From the NCBI RefSeq assembly GCF_022899245.1, contig NZ_JALJAZ010000001.1:228501-292500 (forward strand): 64,000 nt of DNA, in the 5' to 3' direction. Position numbers and translations under genes: made by a program. Positions 46,184-63,699 of this stretch are shown here, piece after piece (the first letter of the stretch is position 1; each line of letters begins with the position of its first letter). The stretch comes from Falsirhodobacter halotolerans (GTDB lineage: Bacteria; Pseudomonadota; Alphaproteobacteria; Rhodobacterales; Rhodobacteraceae). The notes below the pieces were generated by a model. The model saw only the letters and a list, made by a program, of their open reading frames with translations. It was not told the origin of the DNA and did not search any database.

Positions 46184-46723
46184 ATGGCGAAGCGTTGGTA
46201 TTCGGTAAGCGTCCTCTCGAATTTCGAGAAGAAGATTGCCGAGCAGATCAAGCAAGCCGTGTCGGAATCCGGTCTTGAGGACGAAATCGAGGAAGTGCTG
46301 GTCCCCACCGAAGAGGTGATCGAGGTCCGGCGCGGCAAGAAGGTGACGAGCGAGCGTCGTTTCATGCCCGGCTATGTGCTGGTGCGGATGGAGATGACGA
46401 ACAGGGGCTATCACCTCATCACCTCCATCAACCGCGTGACGGGGTTTTTGGGGCCGCAGGGGCGTCCGATGCCCATGCGGGACGAGGAAGTGAACGCGAT
46501 GCTGAACCGCACCGATGCGTCGGGCGAGGTGCCGCAGCCGCGCAACCTGATCCGCTTCGACATTGGCGAGACGGTGAACGTGACCGACGGTCCGTTCGAA
46601 GGCTTTGCCGGGCAGGTCGAGGATGTCGACGAAGACAACTCCCGCCTCAAGGTCACCGTATCGATCTTCGGGCGCGCGACGCCCGTGGAACTGGAATTCA
46701 CTCAGGTGTCGAAGAACACCTGA
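46184..46723 (+). CDS. nusG: transcription termination/antitermination protein NusG
   Basis: The 179-aa product has the NGN domain ([23 protein letters not shown] ... [14 protein letters not shown]) and the C-terminal KOW domain ([30 protein letters not shown]). It contacts RNA polymerase, Rho and S10. The ATG at 46184 gives the normal MAKRWY start; an ATG three codons upstream is less likely. Confidence 0.95.
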   Translation: MAKRWYSVSVLSNFEKKIAEQIKQAVSESGLEDEIEEVLVPTEEVIEVRRGKKVTSERRFMPGYVLVRMEMTNRGYHLITSINRVTGFLGPQGRPMPMRDEEVNAMLNRTDASGEVPQPRNLIRFDIGETVNVTDGPFEGFAGQVEDVDEDNSRLKVTVSIFGRATPVELEFTQVSKNT

Positions 46724-46794
46724 GCGATCTCGTGGGAGGCTTTGGCCCGACCACTAAACCGTGCCTTCGGGCACTGTGACAAAGGAGAGGCCAC

Positions 46795-47247
46795 ATGGCC
46801 AAGAAGATCATCGGGCAGCTGAAGCTGCAAGTGAAGGCGGGGCAAGCCAACCCGTCCCCGCCCGTCGGCCCGGCCCTGGGTCAGCGCGGTCTGAACATCA
46901 TGGCCTTCGTGAAGGAATTCAACGCGAAGACCGCGGATATCGAGCCGGGCACGCCCACGCCGACCATCATCACCTATTACCAGGACAAGTCGTTCAGCCT
47001 TGAGCTGAAATCGGCGCCCGCGTCCTACATGCTGAAGAAGGCCGCCGGTCTTCCTTCGGTGGGCAAGCGCAATCGTCCGCGCGGGTCGGAAAAGCCGGGC
47101 CGGGACGTGGCCGGCTCCGTGACCGTCGCACAGGTTCGTCAGATCGCCGAAGCGAAGATGAAAGACCTGAACGCCAACTCCGTGGAAGCTGCGATGCAGA
47201 TCATCCTGGGTTCGGCGAAGTCCTGCGGTATCGAGGTCAAGGGGTAA
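46795..47247 (+). CDS. rplK: 50S ribosomal protein L11
   Basis: A 150-aa L11 with the N-terminal Gly/Pro loop ([22 protein letters not shown]) and the C-terminal rRNA-binding domain. It forms the GTPase-associated centre with 23S rRNA and is needed for RelA-type activation. Slightly longer than the E. coli protein (142 aa) through an insertion GSEKPGRDV. rplA follows after three bases. Confidence 0.96.
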   Translation: MAKKIIGQLKLQVKAGQANPSPPVGPALGQRGLNIMAFVKEFNAKTADIEPGTPTPTIITYYQDKSFSLELKSAPASYMLKKAAGLPSVGKRNRPRGSEKPGRDVAGSVTVAQVRQIAEAKMKDLNANSVEAAMQIILGSAKSCGIEVKG

Positions 47248-47250
47248 GTC

Positions 47251-47946
47251 ATGGCCATTGGTAAACGTACGAAAGCCGCCCGCACGACCTTCGAGGGCAA
47301 GACCCTGATCGCGGTCGAAGAGGCCGTGAAGCTGATCAAGAGCGCGGCGACCGCCAAGTTCGACGAAACGCTGGAAATCGCGATGAACCTGGGCGTCGAC
47401 CCGCGTCACGCCGACCAGATGGTCCGCGGCGTGGTCACCCTGCCGAACGGCACGGGCAAGACGGTTCGCGTGGCTGTGTTTGCGCGCGGTGCGAAAGCGG
47501 ACGAGGCGAAAGCCGCCGGGGCCGACATCGTCGGTGCCGAAGACCTGATGGAAACGATCCAGTCGGGCAAGATCGAGTTCGATCGCTGCATCGCGACGCC
47601 GGACATGATGCCGCTGGTCGGTCGTCTGGGCAAGATTCTGGGGCCGCGCAACCTGATGCCGAACCCCAAGGTCGGCACGGTGACGATGGACGTGGCCGGT
47701 GCCGTCGGCAACGCCAAGGGCGGTGAGGTCCAGTTCAAGGTCGAGAAGGCCGGCGTCATCCATGCCGGTATCGGCAAGGTCTCGTTCGACGAATCGAAGC
47801 TGGCCGAAAACGTCCGCGCCTTCGTCGAGGCGGTGACCCGTGCCCGCCCGGCGGGCGCGAAGGGCACCTATGTGAAGAAGGTCTCGCTGTCGTCCACCAT
47901 GGGCCCTGGCGTGTCGCTGGACCTGGCCTCGGCCACCGGCAACTGA
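47251..47946 (+). CDS. rplA: 50S ribosomal protein L1
   Basis: The 231-aa product has the L1 core, with [34 protein letters not shown] and [16 protein letters not shown], the L1 signature. It forms the mobile L1 stalk and in E. coli represses the rplKA mRNA. A terminator starts 23 bases after its stop, so rplJL probably has its own promoter. Confidence 0.96.
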   Translation: MAIGKRTKAARTTFEGKTLIAVEEAVKLIKSAATAKFDETLEIAMNLGVDPRHADQMVRGVVTLPNGTGKTVRVAVFARGAKADEAKAAGADIVGAEDLMETIQSGKIEFDRCIATPDMMPLVGRLGKILGPRNLMPNPKVGTVTMDVAGAVGNAKGGEVQFKVEKAGVIHAGIGKVSFDESKLAENVRAFVEAVTRARPAGAKGTYVKKVSLSSTMGPGVSLDLASATGN

Positions 47947-47968
47947 GATCGCATTCTGCCGCAAGAAC

Positions 47969-47997
47969 GCCGTCAACCTTCGGGTTGGCGGCTTTTT
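47969..47997 (+). terminator. intrinsic terminator after rplA
   Basis: A 10-bp stem (GCCGTCAACC/GGTTGGCGGC, one G-U pair) with a TTCG loop, then five Ts. Confidence 0.88.
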
Positions 47998-48023
47998 CAT
48001 GCGGGGGGGTCGGCCTTCGGGGC

Positions 48024-48052
48024 TTGGCACGGGGGGCGGACCTCTTTATAGG
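48024..48052 (+). promoter_or_regulatory. promoter of rplJL-rpoBC
   Basis: TTGGCA (48024-48029), exactly 17 bp, then TATAGG (48047-48052), placed after the rplA terminator. It implies an mRNA leader of about 215 nt before rplJ. Confidence 0.65.
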
Positions 48053-48058
48053 GAGCAC

Positions 48059-48275
48059 TTGCAGCGTCCCCGCGATTCGTCGCGGGGTGTTGTATTCGTC
48101 CTAGACGGTGGGTGCGGAGCGATCCGCTTAATGTCCTGCCTGAGATGGGTATCGAGACAGATTTCCGGGGATTTCCTCGGGCGATCATGGCCTCGGGACC
48201 CTTTGGGACCCGAACGCCCTGCTTCGGTGGGGCTTATTTGAGCCGGGGGGAAACCCCCATACTTGGAGTGAACCT
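48059..48275 (+). promoter_or_regulatory. rplJ mRNA leader, probable L10 autoregulatory leader
   Basis: Between the promoter and the rplJ start lie about 215 nt with no gene. An 8-bp hairpin CCCCGCGA/TCGCGGGG with a TTCG loop is at 48068-48087. The long leader matches the L10 leader arrangement known in bacteria, where L10-L7/L12 binds and blocks translation. I cannot fold the full consensus by eye, so the class is inferred from position. Confidence 0.5.
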
Positions 48276-48791
48276 GTGGATAGAGCCCAGAAAGAGCAAG
48301 TGGTCGAGGAACTCGGCCAGATCTTCGAAAGCTCTGGCGTGGTGGTCGTTGCCCATTACGCAGGTCTGACGGTTGCACAGATGCAGGATCTGCGCGCGCG
48401 TATGCGCGAAGTCGGCGGATCCGTGCGCGTTGCCAAGAACAAGCTCGCCAAGATCGCCCTTGACGGGAAACCCTCCGCTGCGATGGGTGACCTGCTTACG
48501 GGCATGACCGTTCTCGCCTATTCCGATGACCCTGTCGCTGCTGCGAAGGTCGCGGACGCCTATGCCAAGACGAACGACAAGTTCATCATTCTTGGCGGCG
48601 CCATGGGCGAGACCGTTCTGGACCAAGACGGTGTGAAAGCCGTGGCCGCCATGCCGTCGCGTGAGGAGCTTATCGCTTCGATCGTCGGTTGCATCGGTGC
48701 GCCCGCGTCGAACATCGCCGGGGCCATTGGCGCGCCTGCTTCGAACATCGCTGGCATCCTCTCCACCTTGGAGGAGCGGGAAGCCGCCTGA
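48276..48791 (+). CDS. rplJ: 50S ribosomal protein L10
   Basis: A 171-aa L10 with the N-terminal rRNA-binding domain ([31 protein letters not shown] ... [13 protein letters not shown]) and the C-terminal helix that binds L7/L12 dimers. The region [22 protein letters not shown] contains a short internal tandem repeat before the last helix. The GTG start at 48276 follows TTGGAG. Confidence 0.95.
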   Translation: MDRAQKEQVVEELGQIFESSGVVVVAHYAGLTVAQMQDLRARMREVGGSVRVAKNKLAKIALDGKPSAAMGDLLTGMTVLAYSDDPVAAAKVADAYAKTNDKFIILGGAMGETVLDQDGVKAVAAMPSREELIASIVGCIGAPASNIAGAIGAPASNIAGILSTLEEREAA

Positions 48792-48857
48792 GCAATCTTT
48801 GGCCTGCGTGGTTGCATAACCCCACGTTGGAACCCATCTTATTGAACGGAACAGAAC

Positions 48858-49235
48858 ATGGCTGATCTGAAAGCACTCGCCGAGCAAATCGTGAACCTCA
48901 CGCTGCTGGAAGCGCAAGAACTGAAAACGATCCTGAAAGACGAGTACGGCATCGAGCCCGCCGCCGGTGGCGCGGTCATGATGGCCGGCCCGGCTGCTGG
49001 CGCAGGCGCTGCGGCAGAAGAAGAAAAGACCGAGTTCGACGTCGTCCTGACGGACGCTGGCGCGAACAAGATCAACGTCATCAAAGAAGTGCGTGGCATC
49101 ACCGGTCTGGGCCTGAAAGAAGCCAAGGACCTGGTCGAAGCCGGTGGCAAGATCAAAGAAGGCGTCGCGAAAGCCGAAGCCGAAGAAATGAAGAAAAAGC
49201 TGGAAGCAGCTGGCGCGAAAGCCGAGCTGAAGTAA
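48858..49235 (+). CDS. rplL: 50S ribosomal protein L7/L12
   Basis: The 125-aa product has the N-terminal dimerisation domain, an Ala/Gly hinge ([14 protein letters not shown]) and the C-terminal domain with [23 protein letters not shown] and [12 protein letters not shown]. It recruits translation GTPases. Codon use is strongly biased, as expected for a highly expressed gene. Confidence 0.96.
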   Translation: MADLKALAEQIVNLTLLEAQELKTILKDEYGIEPAAGGAVMMAGPAAGAGAAAEEEKTEFDVVLTDAGANKINVIKEVRGITGLGLKEAKDLVEAGGKIKEGVAKAEAEEMKKKLEAAGAKAELK

Positions 49236-49270
49236 TCCGGCCGGTGCCATCCGGCATCGCCAAGTAAAGA

Positions 49271-49334
49271 GGCTGGGTCCGAGAAATTCGGGCCCAGCCG
49301 AACCTGTCTTGGAGGGGGCTTTTGCGAAAGCCCC
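49271..49334 (+). other. two hairpins between rplL and rpoB
   Basis: The first is a 12-bp stem (49271-49282 with 49288-49299, GGCTGGGTCCGA and TTCGGGCCCAGCC, one G-U pair, 5-nt loop). The second is an 8-bp stem GGGGCTTT/AAAGCCCC with a TGCG loop (49315-49334). Neither is followed by a clear U-run. In E. coli the same spacer holds an attenuator and an RNase III site that lower rpoBC relative to rplJL; a similar role is inferred. Confidence 0.6.
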
Positions 49335-49475
49335 GCCCAAGGCGCGGTTCAAGGTTCGGGAGCTTGCCGGTGGGACGGTGGGCATGAATGGAACCTCAAC
49401 CCCCTGCTTCGCAAGCGGCGCGCGTCCGGTCCCCGACGGAGGCACGCCCGCGAGACACGAAAGGTGACCTTGAGC

Positions 49476-52400
49476 ATGGCTCAGAGCTACGTTGGCCAGA
49501 AGCGCATCCGCCGTTACTTCGGAAAAATCCGTGAAGTTCTGGAAATGCCGAACCTTATCGAGGTTCAGAAATCCTCTTACGACCTGTTCCTGAAATCGGG
49601 CGAAGGCCAGGTTCCGGCGGATGGCGAGGGGATCAAGGGCGTGTTCCAGTCCGTCTTCCCGATCAAGGATTTCAACGAGACGGCGGTGCTCGAGTTCGTG
49701 AAATACGAACTGGAGAAGCCGAAATACGACGTGGACGAATGCCAGCAGCGCGACATGACCTATGCCGCGCCGCTGAAGGTCACGCTGCGCCTGATCGTGT
49801 TCGATGTCGATGAGACGACGGGCAACCGGTCGGTCAAGGACATCAAGGAACAGGACGTCTATATGGGCGACATGCCCCTGATGACGTCGAACGGCACGTT
49901 CATCGTGAACGGGACCGAACGGGTGATCGTGTCCCAGATGCACCGTTCGCCGGGCGTGTTCTTCGATCACGACAAGGGCAAGACGCATTCCTCGGGGAAA
50001 CTGCTGTTCGCCTGCCGCATCATTCCCTATCGCGGATCGTGGCTGGACTTCGAATTCGACGCCAAGGATGTCGTGTTCGCGCGCATCGACCGTCGCCGCA
50101 AGTTGCCGGTCACCACGCTGCTCTATGCGCTTGGTCTGGACCAGGACGCGATCATGTCGGCCTATTACGACACGGTCAGCTACAAGTACGAGAAGAACAA
50201 GGGTTGGGTGACCAAGTTCTTCCCCGATCGGATGCGCGGCACCCGTCCGGCCTATGACCTGATCGACGCCGCCACCGGCGAGGTGATCTGCAAGGCGGGC
50301 GACAAGATGACCCCGCGCATGGTCAAGAAGCTGATCGACGAGGCGCAGGTCACCGAGCTGCTGCTGCCGTTCGACCGCATCGTCGGGCGCTATGTCGCGC
50401 AGGACATCATCAACGAGGAAACGGGCGAGATCTGGGTCGAGGCCGGCGACGAGCTGACGATGGAGTATGACCGCGACGGCGAGATCAAGGGCGGCACGCT
50501 CCAGACCCTGCTGGACCAGGGCATCACCGAGATTCCGGTTCTGGACATCGACGGCGTGAACGTCGGCCCCTATATCCGCAACACGATGGCGGCGGACAAG
50601 AACATGAACCGCGAAGGCGCGCTCATGGACATCTACCGCGTCATGCGTCCGGGCGAGCCGCCGACCGTCGAAGCCGCGTCGAACCTGTTCCAGACGTTGT
50701 TCTTCGATTCGGAGCGCTACGACCTCTCGGCCGTGGGCCGCGTGAAGATGAACATGCGTCTGGATCTGGACAAGCCGGACACCCAGCGCACGCTGGACCG
50801 CGAGGACATCATCGCCTGCATCAAGGCGCTGACCGAACTGCGCGACGGCAAGGGCGAGATCGACGACATCGACCACCTCGGCAACCGCCGTGTGCGTTCG
50901 GTGGGCGAGCTGATGGAAAACCAGTATCGCGTCGGCCTGCTGCGGATGGAGCGCGCGATCAAGGAGCGCATGTCCTCGGTCGAGATCGACACGATCATGC
51001 CCCAAGACCTGATCAACGCGAAACCCGCGGCCGCGGCGGTGCGCGAATTCTTCGGCTCCAGCCAGCTGTCGCAGTTCATGGACCAGACGAACCCGCTGTC
51101 CGAAGTGACGCACAAGCGGCGTCTGTCGGCCCTTGGGCCGGGCGGTCTGACGCGGGAACGCGCGGGCTTCGAGGTGCGCGACGTTCATCCGACGCACTAT
51201 GGCCGGATGTGCCCGATCGAGACGCCGGAAGGTCAGAACATCGGTCTGATCAACAGCCTCGCCACCTTCGCGCGCGTGAACAAGTATGGCTTCATCGAGA
51301 CCCCTTATCGCAAGGTGGTGGACGGTCAGGTGACCGACGACGTGGTCTATATGTCCGCGACCGAGGAAATGCGTCACACGGTGGCGCAGGCCAACGCGAC
51401 CATCGACGGGGAAGGGCGGTTCACCTCCGATCTCATCTCCACCCGCAAGGCGGGCGAGTTCATGCTGAACCCGCCGGACGCCGTCGATCTGATCGACGTG
51501 TCGCCCAAGCAGCTGGTGTCGGTCGCGGCCTCGCTGATCCCGTTCCTTGAGAACGACGACGCCAACCGCGCTCTCATGGGGTCGAACATGCAGCGTCAGG
51601 CGGTTCCGCTGCTGCAATCGGACGCGCCCTTTGTCGGCACGGGGATCGAGGCCATCGTGGCACGCGATTCCGGGGCCGCGATCATGGCACGCCGGGCCGG
51701 TGTGATCGACCAGGTGGACGCGACGCGGATCGTTGTGCGCGCCACCGAGATGCTGGAGCCGGGCGAGCCGGGTGTGGACATCTATCGTCTGCGCAAGTTC
51801 AAGCGGTCGAACCAGTCGTCCTGCATCAACCAGCGTCCGCTGGTGAAGGTGGGCAGCCAGGTGACGCGCGGCGAGGTGATCGCCGACGGTCCGAACACCG
51901 ACATGGGCGAACTGGCCCTTGGCCGGAACGTGGTCGTGGCCTTCATGCCGTGGAACGGCTACAACTACGAGGACTCGATCCTGATCTCGGAGCGCATCCT
52001 GAAGGATGACGTCTTCACCTCGATCCACATCGAAGAATACGAGGTCGCCGCCCGCGACACGAAGCTGGGCCCGGAAGAGATCACGCGCGACATCCCGAAC
52101 GTGGGTGAAGAAGCCCTGCGCAATCTGGATGAGGCCGGCATCGTCTATATCGGCGCCGAGGTTCAGCCGGGCGACATTCTGGTCGGCAAGATCACCCCGA
52201 AGGGCGAAAGCCCGATGACGCCGGAAGAGAAGCTGCTTCGTGCCATCTTCGGCGAAAAGGCATCGGACGTGCGCGACACCTCGCTGCGCCTGCCGCCGGG
52301 GGCCTATGGCACGATCGTGGAAGTTCGCGTCTTCAACCGTCACGGTGTGGACAAGGACGAGCGCGCGCTGCAGATCGAGCGGGAAGAAGTGGAACGCCTG

Positions 52401-53609
52401 TCGCGCGACCGCGACGACGAGCTGGCCATCCTGGACCGCAACATCTACTCGCGTCTGCGGACGCTGGTGATGGGCAAGACGGCGGTGAAGGGTCCGAAGG
52501 GCATCAAGTCCGGCTCGACCATCGACGCCGAACTGTTGGGCACCCTCTCCAAGGGGCAGTGGTGGCAGTTGGCCCTGGGTGAGGAAGCCGAGGCGAAAGA
52601 GGTCGAGGCGCTGCACGAGCAGTATGAGGCCCAGAAGCGTCAGCTCGATCACCGGTTCGAGGACAAGGTCGAGAAGGTCCGCCGCGGCGACGATCTGCCC
52701 CCGGGCGTGATGAAGATGGTCAAGGTGTTCGTCGCGGTGAAGCGCAAGCTGCAACCGGGCGACAAGATGGCCGGTCGTCACGGCAACAAGGGTGTCATCT
52801 CCAAGGTGGTTCCGGTCGAGGACATGCCGTTCCTTCAGGACGGAACCGCAGTCGATCTCGTGCTGAACCCGCTGGGCGTGCCGAGCCGGATGAACGTCGG
52901 TCAGATCCTGGAAACCCATATGGGCTGGGCCGCGCGCGGTCTGGGCATCAAGGTGGACGAGGCGCTGCAGGAATACCGTCGCAAAGGGGACATGACCCCG
53001 GTGAAGGAGGCCCTGCGCATCGCCTATGGCGACGAGACCTATGAGGCGGCCTTCTCGGATCGCGAGGATGACGACATCCTCGAGATGGCGGGTTCGGTCA
53101 CCAAGGGCGTTCCGATCGCCACGCCGGTGTTCGACGGTGCGAAGGAGCCGGACGTCAACGACGCGCTGCGCCGTGCGGGCTTCAACGAATCCGGTCAGTC
53201 GATCGTGTTCGACGGCCGTTCGGGCGAGCAGTTCGCGCGTCCGGTCACCGTCGGCGTCAAGTACATGCTGAAGCTGCACCACCTTGTGGACGACAAGCTG
53301 CACGCACGTTCGACCGGGCCGTACAGCCTTGTGACCCAGCAGCCGCTGGGCGGTAAGGCGCAGTTCGGTGGTCAGCGTCTGGGGGAGATGGAGGTCTGGG
53401 CTCTGGAAGCTTATGGCGCCGCCTATACCCTGCAGGAGATGCTGACGGTCAAGTCGGACGACGTGGCCGGCCGGACCAAGATGTACGAGAGCATCGTCAA
53501 GGGCGAGGACAACTTCGAGGCCGGCGTGCCGGAATCGTTCAACGTTCTTGTCAAGGAGGTCCGCGGTCTGGGCCTCAACATGGAACTCCTGGATTCGGAG
53601 GAAGAGTGA
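49476..53609 (+). CDS. rpoB: DNA-directed RNA polymerase subunit beta
   Basis: A 1377-aa beta subunit that starts [31 protein letters not shown]. The rifampicin region ([32 protein letters not shown]) shows no common resistance change: the Ser, Asp, His and Ser positions ([18 protein letters not shown]) are wild type. [12 protein letters not shown] and the C-terminal clamp segment [17 protein letters not shown] are present. rpoC begins 46 bases after its stop. Confidence 0.98.
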   Translation: MAQSYVGQKRIRRYFGKIREVLEMPNLIEVQKSSYDLFLKSGEGQVPADGEGIKGVFQSVFPIKDFNETAVLEFVKYELEKPKYDVDECQQRDMTYAAPLKVTLRLIVFDVDETTGNRSVKDIKEQDVYMGDMPLMTSNGTFIVNGTERVIVSQMHRSPGVFFDHDKGKTHSSGKLLFACRIIPYRGSWLDFEFDAKDVVFARIDRRRKLPVTTLLYALGLDQDAIMSAYYDTVSYKYEKNKGWVTKFFPDRMRGTRPAYDLIDAATGEVICKAGDKMTPRMVKKLIDEAQVTELLLPFDRIVGRYVAQDIINEETGEIWVEAGDELTMEYDRDGEIKGGTLQTLLDQGITEIPVLDIDGVNVGPYIRNTMAADKNMNREGALMDIYRVMRPGEPPTVEAASNLFQTLFFDSERYDLSAVGRVKMNMRLDLDKPDTQRTLDREDIIACIKALTELRDGKGEIDDIDHLGNRRVRSVGELMENQYRVGLLRMERAIKERMSSVEIDTIMPQDLINAKPAAAAVREFFGSSQLSQFMDQTNPLSEVTHKRRLSALGPGGLTRERAGFEVRDVHPTHYGRMCPIETPEGQNIGLINSLATFARVNKYGFIETPYRKVVDGQVTDDVVYMSATEEMRHTVAQANATIDGEGRFTSDLISTRKAGEFMLNPPDAVDLIDVSPKQLVSVAASLIPFLENDDANRALMGSNMQRQAVPLLQSDAPFVGTGIEAIVARDSGAAIMARRAGVIDQVDATRIVVRATEMLEPGEPGVDIYRLRKFKRSNQSSCINQRPLVKVGSQVTRGEVIADGPNTDMGELALGRNVVVAFMPWNGYNYEDSILISERILKDDVFTSIHIEEYEVAARDTKLGPEEITRDIPNVGEEALRNLDEAGIVYIGAEVQPGDILVGKITPKGESPMTPEEKLLRAIFGEKASDVRDTSLRLPPGAYGTIVEVRVFNRHGVDKDERALQIEREEVERLSRDRDDELAILDRNIYSRLRTLVMGKTAVKGPKGIKSGSTIDAELLGTLSKGQWWQLALGEEAEAKEVEALHEQYEAQKRQLDHRFEDKVEKVRRGDDLPPGVMKMVKVFVAVKRKLQPGDKMAGRHGNKGVISKVVPVEDMPFLQDGTAVDLVLNPLGVPSRMNVGQILETHMGWAARGLGIKVDEALQEYRRKGDMTPVKEALRIAYGDETYEAAFSDREDDDILEMAGSVTKGVPIATPVFDGAKEPDVNDALRRAGFNESGQSIVFDGRSGEQFARPVTVGVKYMLKLHHLVDDKLHARSTGPYSLVTQQPLGGKAQFGGQRLGEMEVWALEAYGAAYTLQEMLTVKSDDVAGRTKMYESIVKGEDNFEAGVPESFNVLVKEVRGLGLNMELLDSEEE

Positions 53610-53655
53610 GGGCGTACGCGCCCCACTCACCGCATCCCTTTCGTAAGGAAAAAAG

Positions 53656-57846
<4,191 letters not shown>

Positions 57847-57853
57847 CACGAAA

Positions 57854-57879
57854 GCCCCCCGGAAACGGGGGGCTTTTTT
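57854..57879 (+). terminator. intrinsic terminator after rpoC
   Basis: An 8-bp stem GCCCCCCG/CGGGGGGC with a GAAA tetraloop and six Ts, starting eight bases past the stop. It separates rpoBC from the str operon. Confidence 0.93.
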
Positions 57880-57924
57880 CATCCCCCGTGCCGTGCCATG
57901 GTCCCCGCAAACGCGGAGGGTGCG

Positions 57925-58755
57925 ATGGCGGTGCAAGTTCTGGGTCTTTGCCGATTCTCGTTGATCGTGGAGGGCGGGTTTCAGGCCCAGCCCGAGACGT
58001 TGGAGGCGCGCAGGCTCACCCTCTATGACCGTGCCCGGCTGGACTCCCGCTTTTTGTGGTTCGAGCATGTGTGCCTGCCCGCCCTGAAGGCGCAGACCGA
58101 TCCCGATTTCACCCTTGTTCTTCTGACGGGTGTGGATCTGCCGTCTTGGGCGCTTGCGCGGTTGCGCGATCTGATCGCGCCGATCCCGCAGGTCGTGCTT
58201 CGGCAGGAGCCGCCCGCCGTGCACCGCCCCCTGTGCCGTCGGGTGTTGGACGCGCATCGCGACCGGAGCGCGATGGCGAGCCTTCAGTTCCGGCTGGACG
58301 ACGACGACGCCGTCGCCGTGGACTTCGTGGAACGGCTGCGGGCCGATTTCCTTCTTCTTGGCCCGATGTTCGCCCGGGAAAAGCGGCTTTACCTCGATTA
58401 CATGCAAGGCATGAGCCTGATCGCCCCGCCGGGGGCGGAGATGAAGGTTGTGCGGCAGGTCGCAGATCGGATTTCGGCCGGGTTGGCGATCGCCTTCCGA
58501 CCGGAGGACGACGCCTGCGTCATGAGCTTTGCCCATCACAAGGTGCATCACTTCATGGCGGGGATGACGTTCTCGGATACGGCGATGTATGTGCGCGGCA
58601 AGCATGATAGCAATGACAGCATTCGCGGCGTCCTGCGCCACGATGGGATGGAGATGCCGCTGGACCCCGAGGAGATCGTGCCGATGACGGGCGCGCGGTT
58701 CGCACTGGACCTTGATGCATTCGATGGCGCCCTTGCGGCGCGGGGGTCGTGTTGA
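57925..58755 (+). CDS. putative rhamnosyltransferase-like glycosyltransferase
   Basis: A 276-aa protein resembling the putative rhamnosyltransferase family common in Rhodobacterales. Visible features are VLGLCRFSLIVEGGFQ, RARLDSRFLWFEHVCLPALKAQTDPDFTLVLLTG and FRLDDDDAVAVDFV, an acidic DxD-type metal site. The sugar and acceptor are unknown. The ATG at 57925 follows GGAGG. It lies between rpoC and rpsL, an unusual interruption of the ribosomal block, with the rpoC terminator before it. Its stop codon lies inside the -35 of the str promoter. Confidence 0.75.
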   Translation: MAVQVLGLCRFSLIVEGGFQAQPETLEARRLTLYDRARLDSRFLWFEHVCLPALKAQTDPDFTLVLLTGVDLPSWALARLRDLIAPIPQVVLRQEPPAVHRPLCRRVLDAHRDRSAMASLQFRLDDDDAVAVDFVERLRADFLLLGPMFAREKRLYLDYMQGMSLIAPPGAEMKVVRQVADRISAGLAIAFRPEDDACVMSFAHHKVHHFMAGMTFSDTAMYVRGKHDSNDSIRGVLRHDGMEMPLDPEEIVPMTGARFALDLDAFDGALAARGSC

Positions 58756-58780
58756 CAGGCGGGGCGATTCCCCCTATACG
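58752..58780 (+). promoter_or_regulatory. promoter of the str operon (rpsL-rpsG-fusA-tuf)
   Basis: TTGACA (58752-58757), a 17-bp spacer and TATACG (58775-58780), the best promoter match in the window. The -35 includes the TGA of the upstream glycosyltransferase gene. It gives an untranslated leader of about 220 nt before rpsL. Confidence 0.8.
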
Positions 58781-59008
58781 CGCGCTACCGAATTGCGGGG
58801 ACCATCCCGCCGCTCTGGAACCTTAGCGTTTTGAAGTGGTCATGATCCGGGCTTTACCCGCCCCGATCCTCTGAGATTCCACCGCGTCATCCCCTGCCTT
58901 GGGGGTGTATGCGGTTTTGGCGTTTCGCGCATGTGAAATGCCCTGAACTGGCGCCCCCCGAACAGGATCCGGGCAGGCGTTGATGAAACAGGAAGCACGG
59001 GGAACCGA

Positions 59009-59380
59009 ATGCCGACGATCCAGCAGCTCATCCGCAAACCGCGGGAGCCGAAGAAAAACCGCTCCAAGTCCCAGCACTTGGAATCCTGCCCGCAGAAACG
59101 CGGCGTCTGTACGCGCGTCTACACGACGACGCCGAAGAAGCCGAACTCCGCTATGCGTAAGGTTGCGAAAGTCCGCCTCACCAACGGGTTCGAGGTGATT
59201 TCGTACATCCCGGGCGAAAAGCACAACCTGCAAGAGCACTCGGTCGTGCTCATCCGCGGCGGCCGGGTCAAAGACCTTCCGGGCGTGCGTTACCATATCC
59301 TGCGCGGCGTGCTGGACACGCAAGGCGTGAAAGACCGTCGTCAACGCCGTTCGAAATACGGCGCGAAGCGTCCGAAGTGA
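59009..59380 (+). CDS. rpsL: 30S ribosomal protein S12
   Basis: The 123-aa S12 has [19 protein letters not shown] at its start, [18 protein letters not shown] with Lys43, and [13 protein letters not shown] with the second lysine; both lysine sites linked to streptomycin resistance are wild type. It is part of the decoding centre. First gene of the str operon. Confidence 0.97.
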   Translation: MPTIQQLIRKPREPKKNRSKSQHLESCPQKRGVCTRVYTTTPKKPNSAMRKVAKVRLTNGFEVISYIPGEKHNLQEHSVVLIRGGRVKDLPGVRYHILRGVLDTQGVKDRRQRRSKYGAKRPK

Positions 59381-59391
59381 GGTTCTGAGAG

Positions 59392-59862
59392 ATGTCCCGT
59401 CGTCACGCCGCCGAAAAGCGCGAAATCCTTCCCGATGCCAAGTTCGGCGATCGGGTTCTGACCAAGTTCATGAACAACCTGATGGTCGATGGCAAGAAGT
59501 CCACGGCCGAACGGATCGTCTACAACGCCCTGGATCGTGTCCAGTCGCGTCTGAAGCGCGAACCGATCGAGGCGTTCCATGAGGCCTTGGACAACGTCAA
59601 GCCGTCCGTCGAGGTGCGTTCGCGCCGCGTCGGTGGTGCCACGTATCAGGTTCCGGTCGAAGTCCGTCTGGAACGCCGCGAGGCTCTGGCCATTCGCTGG
59701 CTGATCATCGCCGCGCGCAAGCGCAACGAGAATACCATGGAGGAGCGTCTGGCGGCCGAGCTGTCGGATGCCGTGAACAACCGTGGTACCGCTGTGAAAA
59801 AGCGCGAAGACACCCACAAGATGGCCGACGCGAACAAAGCGTTCAGCCATTACCGCTGGTAA
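59392..59862 (+). CDS. rpsG: 30S ribosomal protein S7
   Basis: A 156-aa S7 with [19 protein letters not shown], the core [26 protein letters not shown] and the C-terminal helix ending HYRW. It nucleates assembly of the 30S head. Eleven bases separate it from rpsL. Confidence 0.97.
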   Translation: MSRRHAAEKREILPDAKFGDRVLTKFMNNLMVDGKKSTAERIVYNALDRVQSRLKREPIEAFHEALDNVKPSVEVRSRRVGGATYQVPVEVRLERREALAIRWLIIAARKRNENTMEERLAAELSDAVNNRGTAVKKREDTHKMADANKAFSHYRW

Positions 59863-59886
59863 CCCCTTAGCCTGAGGACCGACCCA

Positions 59887-62010
<2,124 letters not shown>

Positions 62011-62015
62011 TCGGC

Positions 62016-62098
62016 AGGGCGGGGGCTTCCCCGCCCTACCACTTTGCGGCCGGGTGTTGTAAACACCCGGCCATTCGAGTAGTGCGGGGCTTTCCCGC
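62016..62098 (+). other. three hairpins between fusA and second tuf
   Basis: AGGGCGGGG/CCCCGCCCT with a GCTT-type loop (62016-62037), GGCCGGGTGT/ACACCCGGCC with a 5-nt loop (62048-62072) and GCGGG/CCCGC (62084-62098) follow each other in the 120-bp gap. None has a U-run. They may act as processing or stability elements for the highly expressed tuf mRNA. Confidence 0.65.
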
Positions 62099-62130
62099 CG
62101 CTCCGCATGCGAATCGAAGAGGAAGCCAAG

Positions 62131-63306
<1,176 letters not shown>

Positions 63307-63378
63307 TCAACCGCACCGGAAGAGGGGGCGGGGGCCGAAAGGCCCCCGTCTTCCCGCCGGGCCCAAAGGGCATGTAAA

Positions 63379-63687
63379 ATGCAAGGTCAGACTATTCGCA
63401 TCAGGCTGAAAGCCTTCGATTACCGCGTTCTGGATGCCAGCACGCAGGAAATCGTCTCCACGGCCAAGCGGACCGGCGCGCAAGTGCGCGGCCCGATCCC
63501 GCTGCCGAACCAGATTGAGAAATTCACGGTTCTCCGTGGCCCGCACATCGACAAGAAGTCGCGCGACCAGTGGGAAATCCGCACGCACAAGCGTCTTCTC
63601 GACATCGTTGATCCGACTCCGCAGACCGTGGACGCGCTGATGAAGCTCGACCTCGCCGCTGGCGTTGACGTCGAAATCAAAGTGTAA
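63379..63687 (+). CDS. rpsJ: 30S ribosomal protein S10
   Basis: A 102-aa S10 ([19 protein letters not shown] ... [35 protein letters not shown]). It is also NusE, the antitermination partner of NusG. It starts the S10 operon 72 bases after tuf. Confidence 0.97.
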   Translation: MQGQTIRIRLKAFDYRVLDASTQEIVSTAKRTGAQVRGPIPLPNQIEKFTVLRGPHIDKKSRDQWEIRTHKRLLDIVDPTPQTVDALMKLDLAAGVDVEIKV

Positions 63688-63699
63688 GGGATAGAACCT

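Noticed and set aside
48700-48760. Tandem repeat in rplJ (GAPASNIAG twice) as a mobile or regulatory repeat
   Set aside because: It is in frame, within the known flexible region of L10 before the last helix, and best explained as a small internal duplication.
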